Shown here piece after piece: positions 54,085-62,657 of a stretch of 64,000 nucleotides of DNA. Source of the DNA: an uncultured Paracoccaceae bacterium (lineage in GTDB: Bacteria; Pseudomonadota; Alphaproteobacteria; Rhodobacterales; Rhodobacteraceae). The notes beneath the pieces were generated by a model. That model was not told where the DNA came from and did not search any database. It saw nothing but the letters and a program-made list of their open reading frames with translations. Each line of letters begins with the position of its first letter. The stretch's first letter is position 1. The stretch spans positions 1-64,000 of the forward strand of contig CALBSG010000161.1 in assembly GCA_937927675.1 (NCBI GenBank), given 5' to 3'. The position numbers and the translations under genes are program-made.

Positions 54085-54087
54085 GTC

Positions 54088-54807
54088 TCAGCCCCCAAGG
54101 AAGGAACGACGGACCTCGGGGTCGGCCATCAAGGCCGCGCCGGTGTCGGTGAAGCGGTTTGCACCTTGCACAAGGACATAACCTTTGTCCGCAATATCAA
54201 GCGCTTGGCGGGCGTTCTGTTCGACCATCAAGATCGAGATCCCGGTGCGGGCGATCTCGATGATACGGTCGAAAAGTTCGTCCATGACGATGGGCGACAC
54301 ACCGGCGGTGGGTTCGTCCAGCAAAAGAACCGAAGGCTTGGTCATCAGCGCGCGGCCGACAGCCACCTGTTGCCGCTGGCCGCCCGAAAGCTCGCCCGCG
54401 GCCTGATGGCGCTTTTGTTTCAGGATCGGGAACAGGCCGTAGATCTGTTCCATGGTGTCCTTGATGCCCGCCTCGTCGTTGCGGATGAAGGCGCCCATTT
54501 CAAGGTTTTCTTCCACCGTCATGCCGGTAAAGATGTTGTGGGTCTGCGGCACAAAGCCCATGCCCTTGGCCACACGGGCCTGAGGCGACAGCTTGGTGAT
54601 GTCTTCGCCTGCCAGCATGACGCGGCCGCCGCGCAGGTTCAGCATGCCGAAGGTGGCTTTCATCGCGGTCGATTTGCCGGCGCCATTCGGGCCGACGATG
54701 ACTGCGATTTCGCCCTTGTTCACCGCAATGGTGCAGTTGTGCAAGATATCGACTGGGCCATAGCCGCCGGTCATATTCTCGCCGATCAGGAAAGGCGTAT
54801 CAGCCAT
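54088..54807 (-). CDS. livF: Liv-type ABC ATPase LivF
   Basis: This 239-residue ATPase has Walker A GPNGAGKST (about residue 39), signature LSGGQRQQVAVGRALM and Walker B LLLDEPTAGVSP. It pairs with LivG to drive the importer. Its 5' end overlaps livG by 8 bases. Confidence 0.95.
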   Translation of the reverse strand: MADTPFLIGENMTGGYGPVDILHNCTIAVNKGEIAVIVGPNGAGKSTAMKATFGMLNLRGGRVMLAGEDITKLSPQARVAKGMGFVPQTHNIFTGMTVEENLEMGAFIRNDEAGIKDTMEQIYGLFPILKQKRHQAAGELSGGQRQQVAVGRALMTKPSVLLLDEPTAGVSPIVMDELFDRIIEIARTGISILMVEQNARQALDIADKGYVLVQGANRFTDTGAALMADPEVRRSFLGG

Positions 54808-55591
54808 GCGCGGCCTCCTCTTTGACCTTGTTCTTCAGGCCGGTGCCCAGATAGGCCTCGATCACGCGCTCGTCGTTCTTCACTTCTTCCACGGTGCCTT
54901 GCGCCAGCACCTTGCCTTCGGCCATGCAGATCACCGGGTTGCACAGGCGGGCAATGAAATCCATGTCATGTTCGATGACGCAGAACGTGTAGCCGCGCTC
55001 TTTGTTCAGCCGCACGATGGCGTCGCCGATGGTGTTCAACAGCGTGCGGTTCACACCGGCGCCCACCTCGTCGAGAAACACGATTTTGGCGTCGACCATC
55101 ATCGTCCGGCCCAATTCCAGAAGTTTCTTCTGGCCGCCGGAAATGTTCGACGCGCGTTGGTCGGCAAGATGCGAGATCGTCAGGAACTCCAGCACCTCAT
55201 CGGCCTTTTCGCGCAGGCGTTTTTCTTCGGCCGCAACCGCACCCCGGCGGAAGCAGGCGTTCCACAGGCTTTCGCCTGACTGCGCGGCGGGAACCATCAT
55301 CAGGTTTTCGCGCACGGTCATGGAGCCGAATTCATGCGCGATCTGGAAGGTGCGCAGCAGGCCCTTGGCAAACAGCTCATGTGGTGGCAGGCCGGTGATA
55401 TCCTCGCCCGCCATGGTCACCCGACCGCTGGTCGGCGGCAGACGTCCGGCGATGACGTTGAACAGCGTGGTCTTGCCTGCGCCGTTCGGGCCGATCAGCC
55501 CGGTGATGGAACCGGTCTCGATCTTCAGCGAGGCACCATCAACGGCCCGGAAGCCGCCGAAATGCCTGTGAAGGTTTTCGACAACGATCAT
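54800..55591 (-). CDS. livG: Liv-type ABC ATPase LivG
   Basis: This 263-residue ATPase has Walker A GPNGAGKTT (about residue 36), signature ISGGQKKLLELGRTMM and Walker B VFLDEVGAGVN, where the usual Pro after Glu is Val. It is second in the operon after the binding protein, separated from it by 117 bases that hold strong hairpins likely to lower expression relative to the binding protein. Confidence 0.94.
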   Translation of the reverse strand: MIVVENLHRHFGGFRAVDGASLKIETGSITGLIGPNGAGKTTLFNVIAGRLPPTSGRVTMAGEDITGLPPHELFAKGLLRTFQIAHEFGSMTVRENLMMVPAAQSGESLWNACFRRGAVAAEEKRLREKADEVLEFLTISHLADQRASNISGGQKKLLELGRTMMVDAKIVFLDEVGAGVNRTLLNTIGDAIVRLNKERGYTFCVIEHDMDFIARLCNPVICMAEGKVLAQGTVEEVKNDERVIEAYLGTGLKNKVKEEAAHG

Positions 55592-55657
55592 GTCTTCCCC
55601 CTTTTCAACGGGCCTCTTGTCATGCGTTTCGCATGCGGGCCGCCATTCTTTACGGCA

Positions 55658-55684
55658 ACGGCCCGAGGGAGTCCCTCGGGCCGT
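55658..55684 (-). other. Intercistronic hairpin between binding protein and livG
   Basis: A perfect 12-bp stem (ACGGCCCGAGGG with CCCTCGGGCCGT) with a 3-base loop lies just after the binding-protein stop. It is not followed by a T-run on the minus strand. It is more likely an mRNA-stabilising or attenuating element than a full terminator. A second small hairpin, CATGCG-TTT-CGCATG, is at 55621-55635. Confidence 0.7.
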
Positions 55685-55708
55685 GCCAATCGTGTCAGTC
55701 CTGTCCGA

Positions 55709-56905
55709 TCAACGGAAGGTGACGGTTTCGAACTTGCCGCCTTTGACTTCGAACTGCTTGTAGCGGCCAGCGGATTCGCCAGCGCCAACAAGGGTCACGC
55801 CCGAAGCGCCGTCATAGTCGATGGCGGTGCCAGCAGCGATCAGTTCCAGAGCCTTGCCCAGTTCACCCGGAAGGATCTTCACGCCCGAGCCGTCAGCCGG
55901 ACCGTTTGCGATTTCCATGATCTTGGCCGAGTAGACTTTCGAGTCGGTCGACTTCGCAGCTTCCATGGCCAGCATGATCAGCGCAGCTGCGTCATAGCTT
56001 TCCATCGAGTAGGGCGAGGTGGCGTCGAACGCGGTTGCAGCGGTCTTGCCCATTTCGGTCAGGATCGCAGCGCCGGGGCTGTCGGATTGAGCAACTTGGC
56101 CGTAGGAGCCGTCAAGCGCCGGACCGATAGCTGCGGGGAGCGAGTCGCCCACCATGCCGCCGGGCAGACCGAAGGTCGAGAAGGCGCCGGAGTCGAGCGA
56201 GGCTTGGATGATGCCCTTGCCGCCCTGGTCGAGGTAGCCTGCAACGACCAGAATGTCGCCGCCAGCCGCTGCCAGCGAAGCAACTTCAGCCGAATAGTCA
56301 GCCTTGCCGTCTTCGTGCGGGATGTTGATCGAGACGGTGCCACCCTTGGCGGTGAAGCCAGCAGCGATCGCTTCGGCCAGGCCCTTGCCGTAGTCCGAGT
56401 TCGAATAGGTCAGCGCGATGGTCTTCACGCCTTTTTCCGACAGGATGTCGCCCATGACTTCGCCTTCGCGGGCGTCGGACGGGGCGGTGCGGAAGAACAG
56501 GCCATCGTCTTCAGCGGTCGACAGCGCCGGCGAGGTGGCCGAGGGCGACACCATCGCGATGCCGTTCGGGCGGGCGACGTTTTGCAGCACGGCACCGGTC
56601 ACACCGGAGCAGTCGCCGCCGATGATGCCTTTGACGCCGTCAGCGGTGATCATGCGTTCAGCTGCAGCGGTGGCTGCCGCCGCGTCGGTGCAGGTCGAGT
56701 CGCCGCGCACAGCAGCATAGGTGTTGGCTGCTTTGCCCGAAGCGTTCACTTCAGCCATCGCCATTTCCGAGGCAGCAGCCATGTGGCCGGTCAGCGATTC
56801 GATCGGGCCGGTGAAGCCGATCAGGATGCCGAGTTTCACGTCTTCGGCCGAAGCCGCACCAGCCAGAGCCAGCGTCGCAGCCGAAGCCATAAGCATTTTT
56901 TTCAT
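55709..56905 (-). CDS. Liv-type periplasmic substrate-binding protein
   Basis: This 398-residue binding protein of the leucine/isoleucine/valine (periplasmic-binding type I) family has a signal peptide (MKK, hydrophobic core, AASA cleavage near residue 20). The mature protein starts with KLGILIGFTGPIE and has two alpha/beta lobes, with a Cys pair (ST-CTDAA, GGDCSG) that could form a disulfide. GGGAG precedes ATG 56905. Ligand cannot be read from sequence; the DMGDH-like gene downstream and the GlxA-type regulator upstream suggest a methylated amine or amino acid. Confidence 0.88.
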   Translation of the reverse strand: MKKMLMASAATLALAGAASAEDVKLGILIGFTGPIESLTGHMAAASEMAMAEVNASGKAANTYAAVRGDSTCTDAAAATAAAERMITADGVKGIIGGDCSGVTGAVLQNVARPNGIAMVSPSATSPALSTAEDDGLFFRTAPSDAREGEVMGDILSEKGVKTIALTYSNSDYGKGLAEAIAAGFTAKGGTVSINIPHEDGKADYSAEVASLAAAGGDILVVAGYLDQGGKGIIQASLDSGAFSTFGLPGGMVGDSLPAAIGPALDGSYGQVAQSDSPGAAILTEMGKTAATAFDATSPYSMESYDAAALIMLAMEAAKSTDSKVYSAKIMEIANGPADGSGVKILPGELGKALELIAAGTAIDYDGASGVTLVGAGESAGRYKQFEVKGGKFETVTFR

Positions 56906-56994
56906 TGGTATCTCCCTTGTTGGATCGCAATCCTGCCGGGCAGGTTAGTTGCGGCGTTCGAAAAAGGGAAGCCCCTTTGTGTCGACAGGGTGGC

Positions 56995-57013
56995 GACAAG
57001 AAACTCTTGTCAA
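56995..57013 (-). promoter_or_regulatory. Palindrome with TTGACA upstream of Liv operon
   Basis: GACAAGA-N3-TCTTGTC (56995-57011) is a perfect inverted repeat. On the minus strand it overlaps a consensus -35 TTGACA (57013-57008), while the -10 position 17 bases on is poor (CCCTGT). That suggests activator dependence. The minus strand also contains TTGTCGC (56999-56993), shared with the palindrome before the DMGDH-like gene. Confidence 0.45.
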
Positions 57014-57097
57014 TCTAAAAAGGAAGTTGCTTTGAAAGCGGCTGTTTGATGCCGCCGGACGCGGAATGTTTCAAGTTGAAACCATGGGTCCGATTCA

Positions 57098-57126
57098 AAA
57101 AAAGCCCATGCAAACGCATGGGCTTT
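57098..57126 (-). terminator. Terminator of glxA-type gene (bidirectional)
   Basis: AAAGCCCATGC and GCATGGGCTTT form an 11-bp perfect stem with an AAAC loop. The minus strand continues with a T-run, as needed for the regulator gene that ends at 57177. Confidence 0.8.
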
Positions 57127-57176
57127 TGTGGGCGCTGCAATTCCAGATTGATCGACGATCTGGGGCTGCGGGCGTT

Positions 57177-58199
57177 CTAGATCGACAGGCGCCCGGCAAT
57201 GGCTGCGGCTGGCATGCCTTGGGTGCCGCGCTCGCGGTAGGGGGTGGTGTTGTAATGGCTGCGATAGCATTTGGAAAAATGCGACGGGCTGGCAAAGCCG
57301 CAAGCCAGCGCCACGTTGATGACGCTCATATCGGTTTGCATCAGCAGGTTGCGGGCCTTTTGCAGCCGCAACTCCATATAATAGCGCTTGGGGCTGCGGT
57401 TCAGATAGCGGCGGAACAGCCGTTCAAGCTGGCGGGTCGACATGCCGACCTCTTCGGCCAGATCGGCGGGCGACATCGGGTCTTCGATGTTGCCTTCCAT
57501 CATCTGGATCACCTGACTCAACTTGGGGTGGCGCACGCCGATCCGGGTCGGGATCGACAGGCGCTGGGTGTCCTGATCGGTGCGGATGGACGAATAGATC
57601 AACTGGTCGGCCACGGTATTTGCCAGATCTTCGCCCTGATCGGCGGCAATCACCTTGAGCATGAGGTCAATCGACGAGGTGCCTCCGGCGGTGGACCACC
57701 GGTTGCCATCCATCACAAAGACCGACTTCGTCAGTTTGACCTGCTCGAATTCCTCCAGAAATCCGTCCTGATTCTCCCAGTGGATCGTGGCCTTCTTGCC
57801 TTCCAGCAATCCGGCCTTGGCAACAGCATAGGCCCCGGTGCAAAGCCCGCCGATGGTGACCCCGCGCCGCGCCTCGCGCCGCAGCCAGTTCAGCACGCCC
57901 TTGGTCGCGGCCTTTTGCACGTCAAGCCCACCGCACACCAGCACGACGTCATCGCGCTCAATATCTTCCAGTCCGATGTCCAACTTAAACGCGGCCCCGT
58001 TGGAGCAAGTGACAAACTCACCTTCGCCGGCCAGAACCCAGCGGTAAATCTCTTCTCCTGCGACGCGATTTGCGATGCGCAACGGCTCGATGGCCCCGGC
58101 AAAGGACAGCATCGTAAAGCGCTCAAGCAGCAGAAAAACGAACCGCTTGGGGCTGGCAGTCTTGGCGACCGAGGTGGCCTTACGCTGGGGGTTTGGCAT
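57177..58199 (-). CDS. GlxA/GbdR-type AraC-family regulator
   Basis: This 340-residue regulator has an N-terminal DJ-1/PfpI-like sensor domain (about 18-200), with a GGLCTGAYAVAKAGLL nucleophile-elbow region. The C-terminal AraC-type double helix-turn-helix (about 225-325) includes MSTRQLERLFRRYL and NVALACGFASPSHFSKCYR. The layout is that of GlxA and of GbdR, the activator of glycine betaine/dimethylglycine catabolism in Pseudomonas. Lying next to a Liv importer and a DMGDH-like gene, it is probably their activator. Its own terminator is at 57098-57126. Confidence 0.88.
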   Translation of the reverse strand: MPNPQRKATSVAKTASPKRFVFLLLERFTMLSFAGAIEPLRIANRVAGEEIYRWVLAGEGEFVTCSNGAAFKLDIGLEDIERDDVVLVCGGLDVQKAATKGVLNWLRREARRGVTIGGLCTGAYAVAKAGLLEGKKATIHWENQDGFLEEFEQVKLTKSVFVMDGNRWSTAGGTSSIDLMLKVIAADQGEDLANTVADQLIYSSIRTDQDTQRLSIPTRIGVRHPKLSQVIQMMEGNIEDPMSPADLAEEVGMSTRQLERLFRRYLNRSPKRYYMELRLQKARNLLMQTDMSVINVALACGFASPSHFSKCYRSHYNTTPYRERGTQGMPAAAIAGRLSI

Positions 58200-58292
58200 C
58201 TTGCGACCTGTTCATGTCGGTTTCGGAAGATGGAAGCAGGAATTCCCCCCCTCTGCAAGGCGATTCCGCCGGAATTGGTCGCCTTTCCGCCT

Positions 58293-58320
58293 TTGCATCT
58301 GCCGCAATTTTCCTTATACC
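58293..58320 (+). promoter_or_regulatory. Possible promoter of DAHP synthase gene
   Basis: TTGCAT (58293-58298) and TATACC (58315-58320) are 16 bases apart, 34 bases before ATG 58354. Moderate matches only. Confidence 0.35.
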
Positions 58321-58353
58321 GCGCAGCGATACCGCTAACGAAAGGCCAATGTC

Positions 58354-59724
58354 ATGACCAAAGGCTGGAAAAAGTCAGACTGGCGCGCCAAACCGCGCGT
58401 TCAGATGCCGGATTATCCCGATGCCGCGAGCTTGAATACTGTCGAGGCACAGCTGGGCAAATATCCGCCCTTGGTCTTTGCAGGCGAGGCGCGGCGGCTG
58501 AAAAAGCAATTGGCGCAAGCAGCCGAAGGTAAGGCGTTTTTGCTGCAAGGCGGCGACTGTGCCGAAAGCTTTGCCGAATTCAGCGCCGACAACATCCGCG
58601 ACACCTTCCGTGTCATGCTGCAAATGGCCGTGGTCCTGACCTATGGCGCCAAGGTGCCGGTCATCAAGGTCGGTCGCATGGCGGGCCAGTTTGCCAAACC
58701 GCGCTCGGCCAATACCGAAGTGATCGGTGGCGTCGAATACCCGTCTTACCGCGGCGACATCATCAATGGCTTTGAAGCCACGCAAGAGGCCCGCATCCCC
58801 GATCCGTCGCGGATGTTGCAGGCCTATACCCAAGCGGCGGCCAGCCTGAACCTGCTGCGTGCCTTCTCGACCGGCGGTTTTGCCGACATTCACCGCGTCC
58901 ACTCGTGGACCCTTGGCTTTGCCGAGCATGACAAGGCCGAACAATACCGCGCCCTGTCGAACCGCATCTCGGACGCCTTGGACTTCATGAACGCCGCGGG
59001 TGTCACCTCGGACAATGCCGAAGTGTTGAGCCGCGTCGATTTCTACACCAGCCACGAAGCGCTGCTGTTGGAATATGAAGAGGCGCTGTGCCGGGTGGAT
59101 AGCCTGACGGGTCAGAATGTGGCCGGTTCCGGCCATATGATCTGGATCGGCGACCGCACCCGTCAGCCTGACGGCGCGCATGTTGAATTCTGCCGGGGGG
59201 TGCTGAACCCGATCGGTCTGAAATGCGGCCCGACGACCACGGCAGAAGACCTCAAGGTTTTGATGGCCAAGCTGAATCCGGAAAATGAGGCGGGCCGCCT
59301 GACCCTGATCGCGCGCTTTGGGGCGGGCAAGGTGGGCGACCACCTGCCGCGCCTTATCAAAGCTGTTCAGGAAGAGGGCGCCAATGTGCTGTGGTCTTGT
59401 GACCCGATGCACGGCAACACGATCAAGGCGGCGTCGGGTTATAAGACCCGTCCGTTTGAAAGCGTGCTGCGCGAAGTGCGCGAGTTCTTCTCGATCCACA
59501 AGGCCGAGGGCACGATCCCCGGCGGCGTGCATTTCGAGATGACCGGCAAGGATGTAACCGAATGTACGGGTGGTTTGCGCGCCGTATCGGACGAAAACCT
59601 CGCCGACCGCTACCACACCGCCTGCGACCCGCGTCTCAACGCGTCGCAATCGTTGGAACTGGCCTTCCTCGTGTCGGAAGAACTGTCAGCCCAACGCGCT
59701 GACGCCCGCCGCGCCGCTCTGTAA
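58354..59724 (+). CDS. Class II DAHP synthase
   Basis: This 456-residue plant/actinobacterial-type (class II) 3-deoxy-D-arabino-heptulosonate-7-phosphate synthase joins phosphoenolpyruvate and erythrose 4-phosphate in the first shikimate step. Diagnostic blocks are LLQGGDCAESF (metal-binding Cys), VGRMAGQFAKPRS, NPIGLKCGPT, WSCDPMHGNT and HFEMTGKDVTEC. Length is typical of the class. GAAAGG precedes the ATG. A strong bidirectional terminator follows at 59743-59771. Confidence 0.96.
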   Translation: MTKGWKKSDWRAKPRVQMPDYPDAASLNTVEAQLGKYPPLVFAGEARRLKKQLAQAAEGKAFLLQGGDCAESFAEFSADNIRDTFRVMLQMAVVLTYGAKVPVIKVGRMAGQFAKPRSANTEVIGGVEYPSYRGDIINGFEATQEARIPDPSRMLQAYTQAAASLNLLRAFSTGGFADIHRVHSWTLGFAEHDKAEQYRALSNRISDALDFMNAAGVTSDNAEVLSRVDFYTSHEALLLEYEEALCRVDSLTGQNVAGSGHMIWIGDRTRQPDGAHVEFCRGVLNPIGLKCGPTTTAEDLKVLMAKLNPENEAGRLTLIARFGAGKVGDHLPRLIKAVQEEGANVLWSCDPMHGNTIKAASGYKTRPFESVLREVREFFSIHKAEGTIPGGVHFEMTGKDVTECTGGLRAVSDENLADRYHTACDPRLNASQSLELAFLVSEELSAQRADARRAAL

Positions 59725-59742
59725 GTGATTGGCAGAAAACGC

Positions 59743-59771
59743 AAAGGGCGGCCCCATCCGGGCCGCCCTTT
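59743..59771 (+). terminator. Bidirectional terminator, DAHP synthase / PAS protein
   Basis: A 12-bp perfect stem (AAAGGGCGGCCC with GGGCCGCCCTTT) and a 5-base loop separate the two convergent genes. It is flanked by A/T-rich tails on both sides. Confidence 0.88.
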
Positions 59772-59773
59772 TG

Positions 59774-60481
59774 TTATTTTGACACCACCAACCGCAGGTT
59801 CGGTCGGCCATGTGGCGGCGAAAACGGGCGGGGTGGTTCGGCAAAGGCAGAGGCAAAGTCTTCTGTGGCCGACACCGGCAGCGGCTCGCGCAGCATTCGG
59901 GAAATGGTAAAGCGGCGCGGCGCGCGGCCAACATCGCCCTTGGTGCAGAAACACCCCAGCGCCAGATCGGGCTCGCCATGGCTGCCGATCATCGGCAACA
60001 GCAGCATCCGCGCCAGCAGGGGCGGGCGGCCAATGCCGCGTTCGGCCTCTAGCCAAAGATCCAGAATCTGCTCGCCGCGAAACAGGCCGCCCAAGGCTTC
60101 GGACAGGCGCGCCCGCGCGACGGGTTCCAACAGGGCGGTAATGGGCATGCCGCGCACATCCATGCCCAAAAGGTCGGAAATCGCCATCCCGGCCAGTCGC
60201 AAGCGGCCATGATTGGGCGCGACCTGCTCGACCAGAAACACCTGCTCCAGCGCCGAGGCCATGCCGCGCGGGTTGATGTCATCGCGCTTGGGCAGGCGGC
60301 CATTCTTGCGCATGGCTTCCCAATAGGCGCGCACCTCTTGCAGTTGACGGAAATCGCCGCGGGCTACGGTTTCGGTCGTCCCGTCGATGAGCCACACCAT
60401 CTGACCTTGCGTCCTTTGCGCCCTTTGATGCCACGGCCAGTCAAAAGACGACACGCCCGGCGGCACCAACTTCGTTACCAT
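59774..60481 (-). CDS. PAS_5-family protein
   Basis: This 235-residue protein resembles the PAS_5 family, common in Rhodobacterales. A YWEAMRKNGRLPKRDDINPR segment (about residues 53-72) is followed by a PAS-like core with LLGMDVRGMPITALL and a C-terminal basic tail. No output domain (kinase, HTH, cyclase) is present, so it is probably an accessory sensor or adaptor. It converges on the DAHP synthase gene. Confidence 0.75.
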   Translation of the reverse strand: MVTKLVPPGVSSFDWPWHQRAQRTQGQMVWLIDGTTETVARGDFRQLQEVRAYWEAMRKNGRLPKRDDINPRGMASALEQVFLVEQVAPNHGRLRLAGMAISDLLGMDVRGMPITALLEPVARARLSEALGGLFRGEQILDLWLEAERGIGRPPLLARMLLLPMIGSHGEPDLALGCFCTKGDVGRAPRRFTISRMLREPLPVSATEDFASAFAEPPRPFSPPHGRPNLRLVVSK

Positions 60482-60568
60482 CCCCTTAATATATGCGATC
60501 TGAAACGCCTTTTGCGGATATTCTCAACAAATGGTAAATGTCGGCGGATTGTGCTGAGAGGGGCCAAA

Positions 60569-61468
60569 ATGACCGTTTCAATGACCGGATTTGCCGCGCG
60601 GCGCGGGCAGGGGGCGGGGCATAGCTGGGGCTGGGATATCCGGTCGGTGAACGGCAAGGGCTTTGATCTGCGGTTGCGCGTGCCGGATTGGGTTGATGGG
60701 CTTGAACTTGCCTTGCGGGGCGAACTGGCCAAGGGGATCAGCCGCGGCAATGTCAGCCTGTCGCTGCGGGTGGCGCGAGATGGTATGGCCGACGGGGCAG
60801 AGGGGCTTCGGGTCAATGCCCCGGCGTTGGCGGCTGTGCTGGCCGCGATGACGGCGGTGGAACAGGCGGCGATGGCGGCGGGCGTCACCTTGGCGCAGGG
60901 CACTGCGGCGGATGTTTTGGCGGTGCGGGGCGTGCTGGATACTTCGGCCGTCGAGATCGACACGGCTCCCTTGCGTGCGGCCATTCTGGCCGATCTGCCA
61001 CCACTTTTGGCTGATTTTGCCGCCATGCGGGCGGCGGAAGGGGCAGCCTTGCAGGCGGTGATCGCCGGACAGCTGGACGAAGTGGCGCGCCTGACTGCCG
61101 CCGCCGCGATCGAGGCCGCCGCGCGCCGCGAAGCCTCCTCGATGGCCTTGCGCGAGGCGATGGCGCGGGTCTTGGCCAATGCCGATGGGGTCGATGAGGC
61201 GCGTCTGGCGCAGGAATTGGCGCTGATCGCGGTGAAAAACGATGTCACCGAGGAGTTGGACCGCCTGACCGCCCATATCGCCGCCGCCCGCGCGCTGTTG
61301 ACCGATGCAGGCCCCGTTGGGCGCAAGTTCGATTTCCTGATGCAGGAATTCATGCGCGAGGCCAACACCTTGTGTTCCAAGGCGCAGGCGCTTGCGCTGA
61401 CGCGGATCGGGCTTGACCTGAAAACCGTGATCGATCAGATGCGCGAACAGGTTCAAAACGTGGAATAA
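60569..61468 (+). CDS. yicC: YicC-family endoribonuclease
   Basis: This 299-residue member of the YicC/YloC family includes endoribonucleases involved in small-RNA turnover. The N-terminal SMTGFA-RRG start and SVN-KGFDLRLR-P block, and the C-terminal GRKFDFL-QE--REANTL-SKA block, are diagnostic. The start at 60569 is preceded by GAGAGGGG; the frame is open far upstream but without family likeness. The gene is 2 bases before gmk, the conserved order. Confidence 0.93.
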   Translation: MTVSMTGFAARRGQGAGHSWGWDIRSVNGKGFDLRLRVPDWVDGLELALRGELAKGISRGNVSLSLRVARDGMADGAEGLRVNAPALAAVLAAMTAVEQAAMAAGVTLAQGTAADVLAVRGVLDTSAVEIDTAPLRAAILADLPPLLADFAAMRAAEGAALQAVIAGQLDEVARLTAAAAIEAAARREASSMALREAMARVLANADGVDEARLAQELALIAVKNDVTEELDRLTAHIAAARALLTDAGPVGRKFDFLMQEFMREANTLCSKAQALALTRIGLDLKTVIDQMREQVQNVE

Positions 61469-61470
61469 TC

Positions 61471-62133
61471 ATGTCTCGCCCGTCCTCCCGTCGTGGGCTG
61501 CTTCTCATCCTCTCGTCGCCCTCGGGCGCGGGCAAATCCACTTTGGCCCGCCGGCTGATGGAATGGGACCCGAGCTTGCGCTTTTCGGTCTCGGCCACCA
61601 CCCGCAGCCCCCGTCCGGGCGAGGAGGAGGGCCGCGAATATTACTTCAAGGCCAAGCCCGAGTTTGAAGCGATGATCGCCGCGGGCGAAATGCTGGAACA
61701 TGCCGAGGTGTTCGGCAATTTCTACGGCAGCCCCAAAGGCCCGGTGGAAGCTGCGATGCAAGACGGCCGCGATACGCTGTTTGACATTGATTGGCAGGGG
61801 GGCCAGCAGATCCGCAATTCGGCTCTTGGCCGCGATGTGGTGTCGGTTTTCGTGCTGCCACCGTCGATTGCCGAGCTGGACCGCCGCCTGCGGTCGCGTG
61901 GGCAGGACAGCGACGAAGTGATCGCAGGCCGGATGGCAAAATCTCAAGCCGAGATCAGCCACTGGGCCGAATATGACTATGTGATCGTGAACACCGATAT
62001 CGACAAGGCTTTCAACGAGTTGCTGACCATTCTTCAAGCGGAACGCATGCGCCGCGATCGCCAGCCGGGGCTGGCCGAGTTTGTGCGGGGCCTGAACCGG
62101 GAATTTCAGAATCGGGAGTTTGACGCGCGATGA
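61471..62133 (+). CDS. gmk: Guanylate kinase
   Basis: This 220-residue kinase phosphorylates GMP to GDP. P-loop SSPSGAGKST is at residues 13-22. The GMP-binding region has S-TTRSPRPGEE-G-EYYF, and EMLEHAEVFGN-YG lies in the lid/substrate segment. Start ATG 61471 lies 2 bases after yicC. The stop overlaps the gamma carbonic anhydrase-like gene by ATGA. Confidence 0.96.
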   Translation: MSRPSSRRGLLLILSSPSGAGKSTLARRLMEWDPSLRFSVSATTRSPRPGEEEGREYYFKAKPEFEAMIAAGEMLEHAEVFGNFYGSPKGPVEAAMQDGRDTLFDIDWQGGQQIRNSALGRDVVSVFVLPPSIAELDRRLRSRGQDSDEVIAGRMAKSQAEISHWAEYDYVIVNTDIDKAFNELLTILQAERMRRDRQPGLAEFVRGLNREFQNREFDAR

Positions 62134-62651
62134 TCTATGAACTGGATGGCGTCCGCCCGAAGATCGACCCGACCGCTTGGGTGGCTCCGACGGCCGTGCT
62201 GATCGGCAATGTCATCGTCGGCCCGCGCGCCAACATCTGGTTCGGCGCGGTCTTGCGCGGGGATAACGAGCCGATTGTGGTGGGCGAAGGATCGAACATT
62301 CAGGAAAATTCCGTCCTGCACACCGATATGGGGTCTCCGCTGACCATCGGGGCCAATTGCACGATCGGTCACAAGGCGATGCTGCACGGATGTACCATTG
62401 CTGACGGCAGCCTGATCGGCATGGGCGCGACCCTGTTGAATGGCGCCAAGATCGGGGCAGGGTCGCTGGTCGGCGCATGCGCCTTGGTGACCGAAGGCAA
62501 GGAAATTCCGCCCGGTTCCTTGGTGATGGGCGCACCTGCCAAGGTGGTGCGAGAGCTGGACGCGGCGGCCCAAGCCCGGCTGCTGAAATCGGCCGAAGGA
62601 TACCGCGCCAATGCTGCGCGCTTTGCCAATGGCATGGTGGCCATTGGCTGA
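62130..62651 (+). CDS. Gamma carbonic anhydrase-family hexapeptide protein
   Basis: This 173-residue left-handed beta-helix protein has repeated hexapeptides (for example IGN-I-VGP-A, IGA-CTIGH). The three zinc histidines of gamma carbonic anhydrases are in place: His64, His81 and His86 (SVLH, IGHKAMLHG). Related YrdA/PaaY/CaiE proteins share these, so activity as an anhydrase is possible but not assured. It is coupled to gmk by a 4-base overlap. Confidence 0.88.
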   Translation: MIYELDGVRPKIDPTAWVAPTAVLIGNVIVGPRANIWFGAVLRGDNEPIVVGEGSNIQENSVLHTDMGSPLTIGANCTIGHKAMLHGCTIADGSLIGMGATLLNGAKIGAGSLVGACALVTEGKEIPPGSLVMGAPAKVVRELDAAAQARLLKSAEGYRANAARFANGMVAIG

Positions 62652-62657
62652 CCGGGT

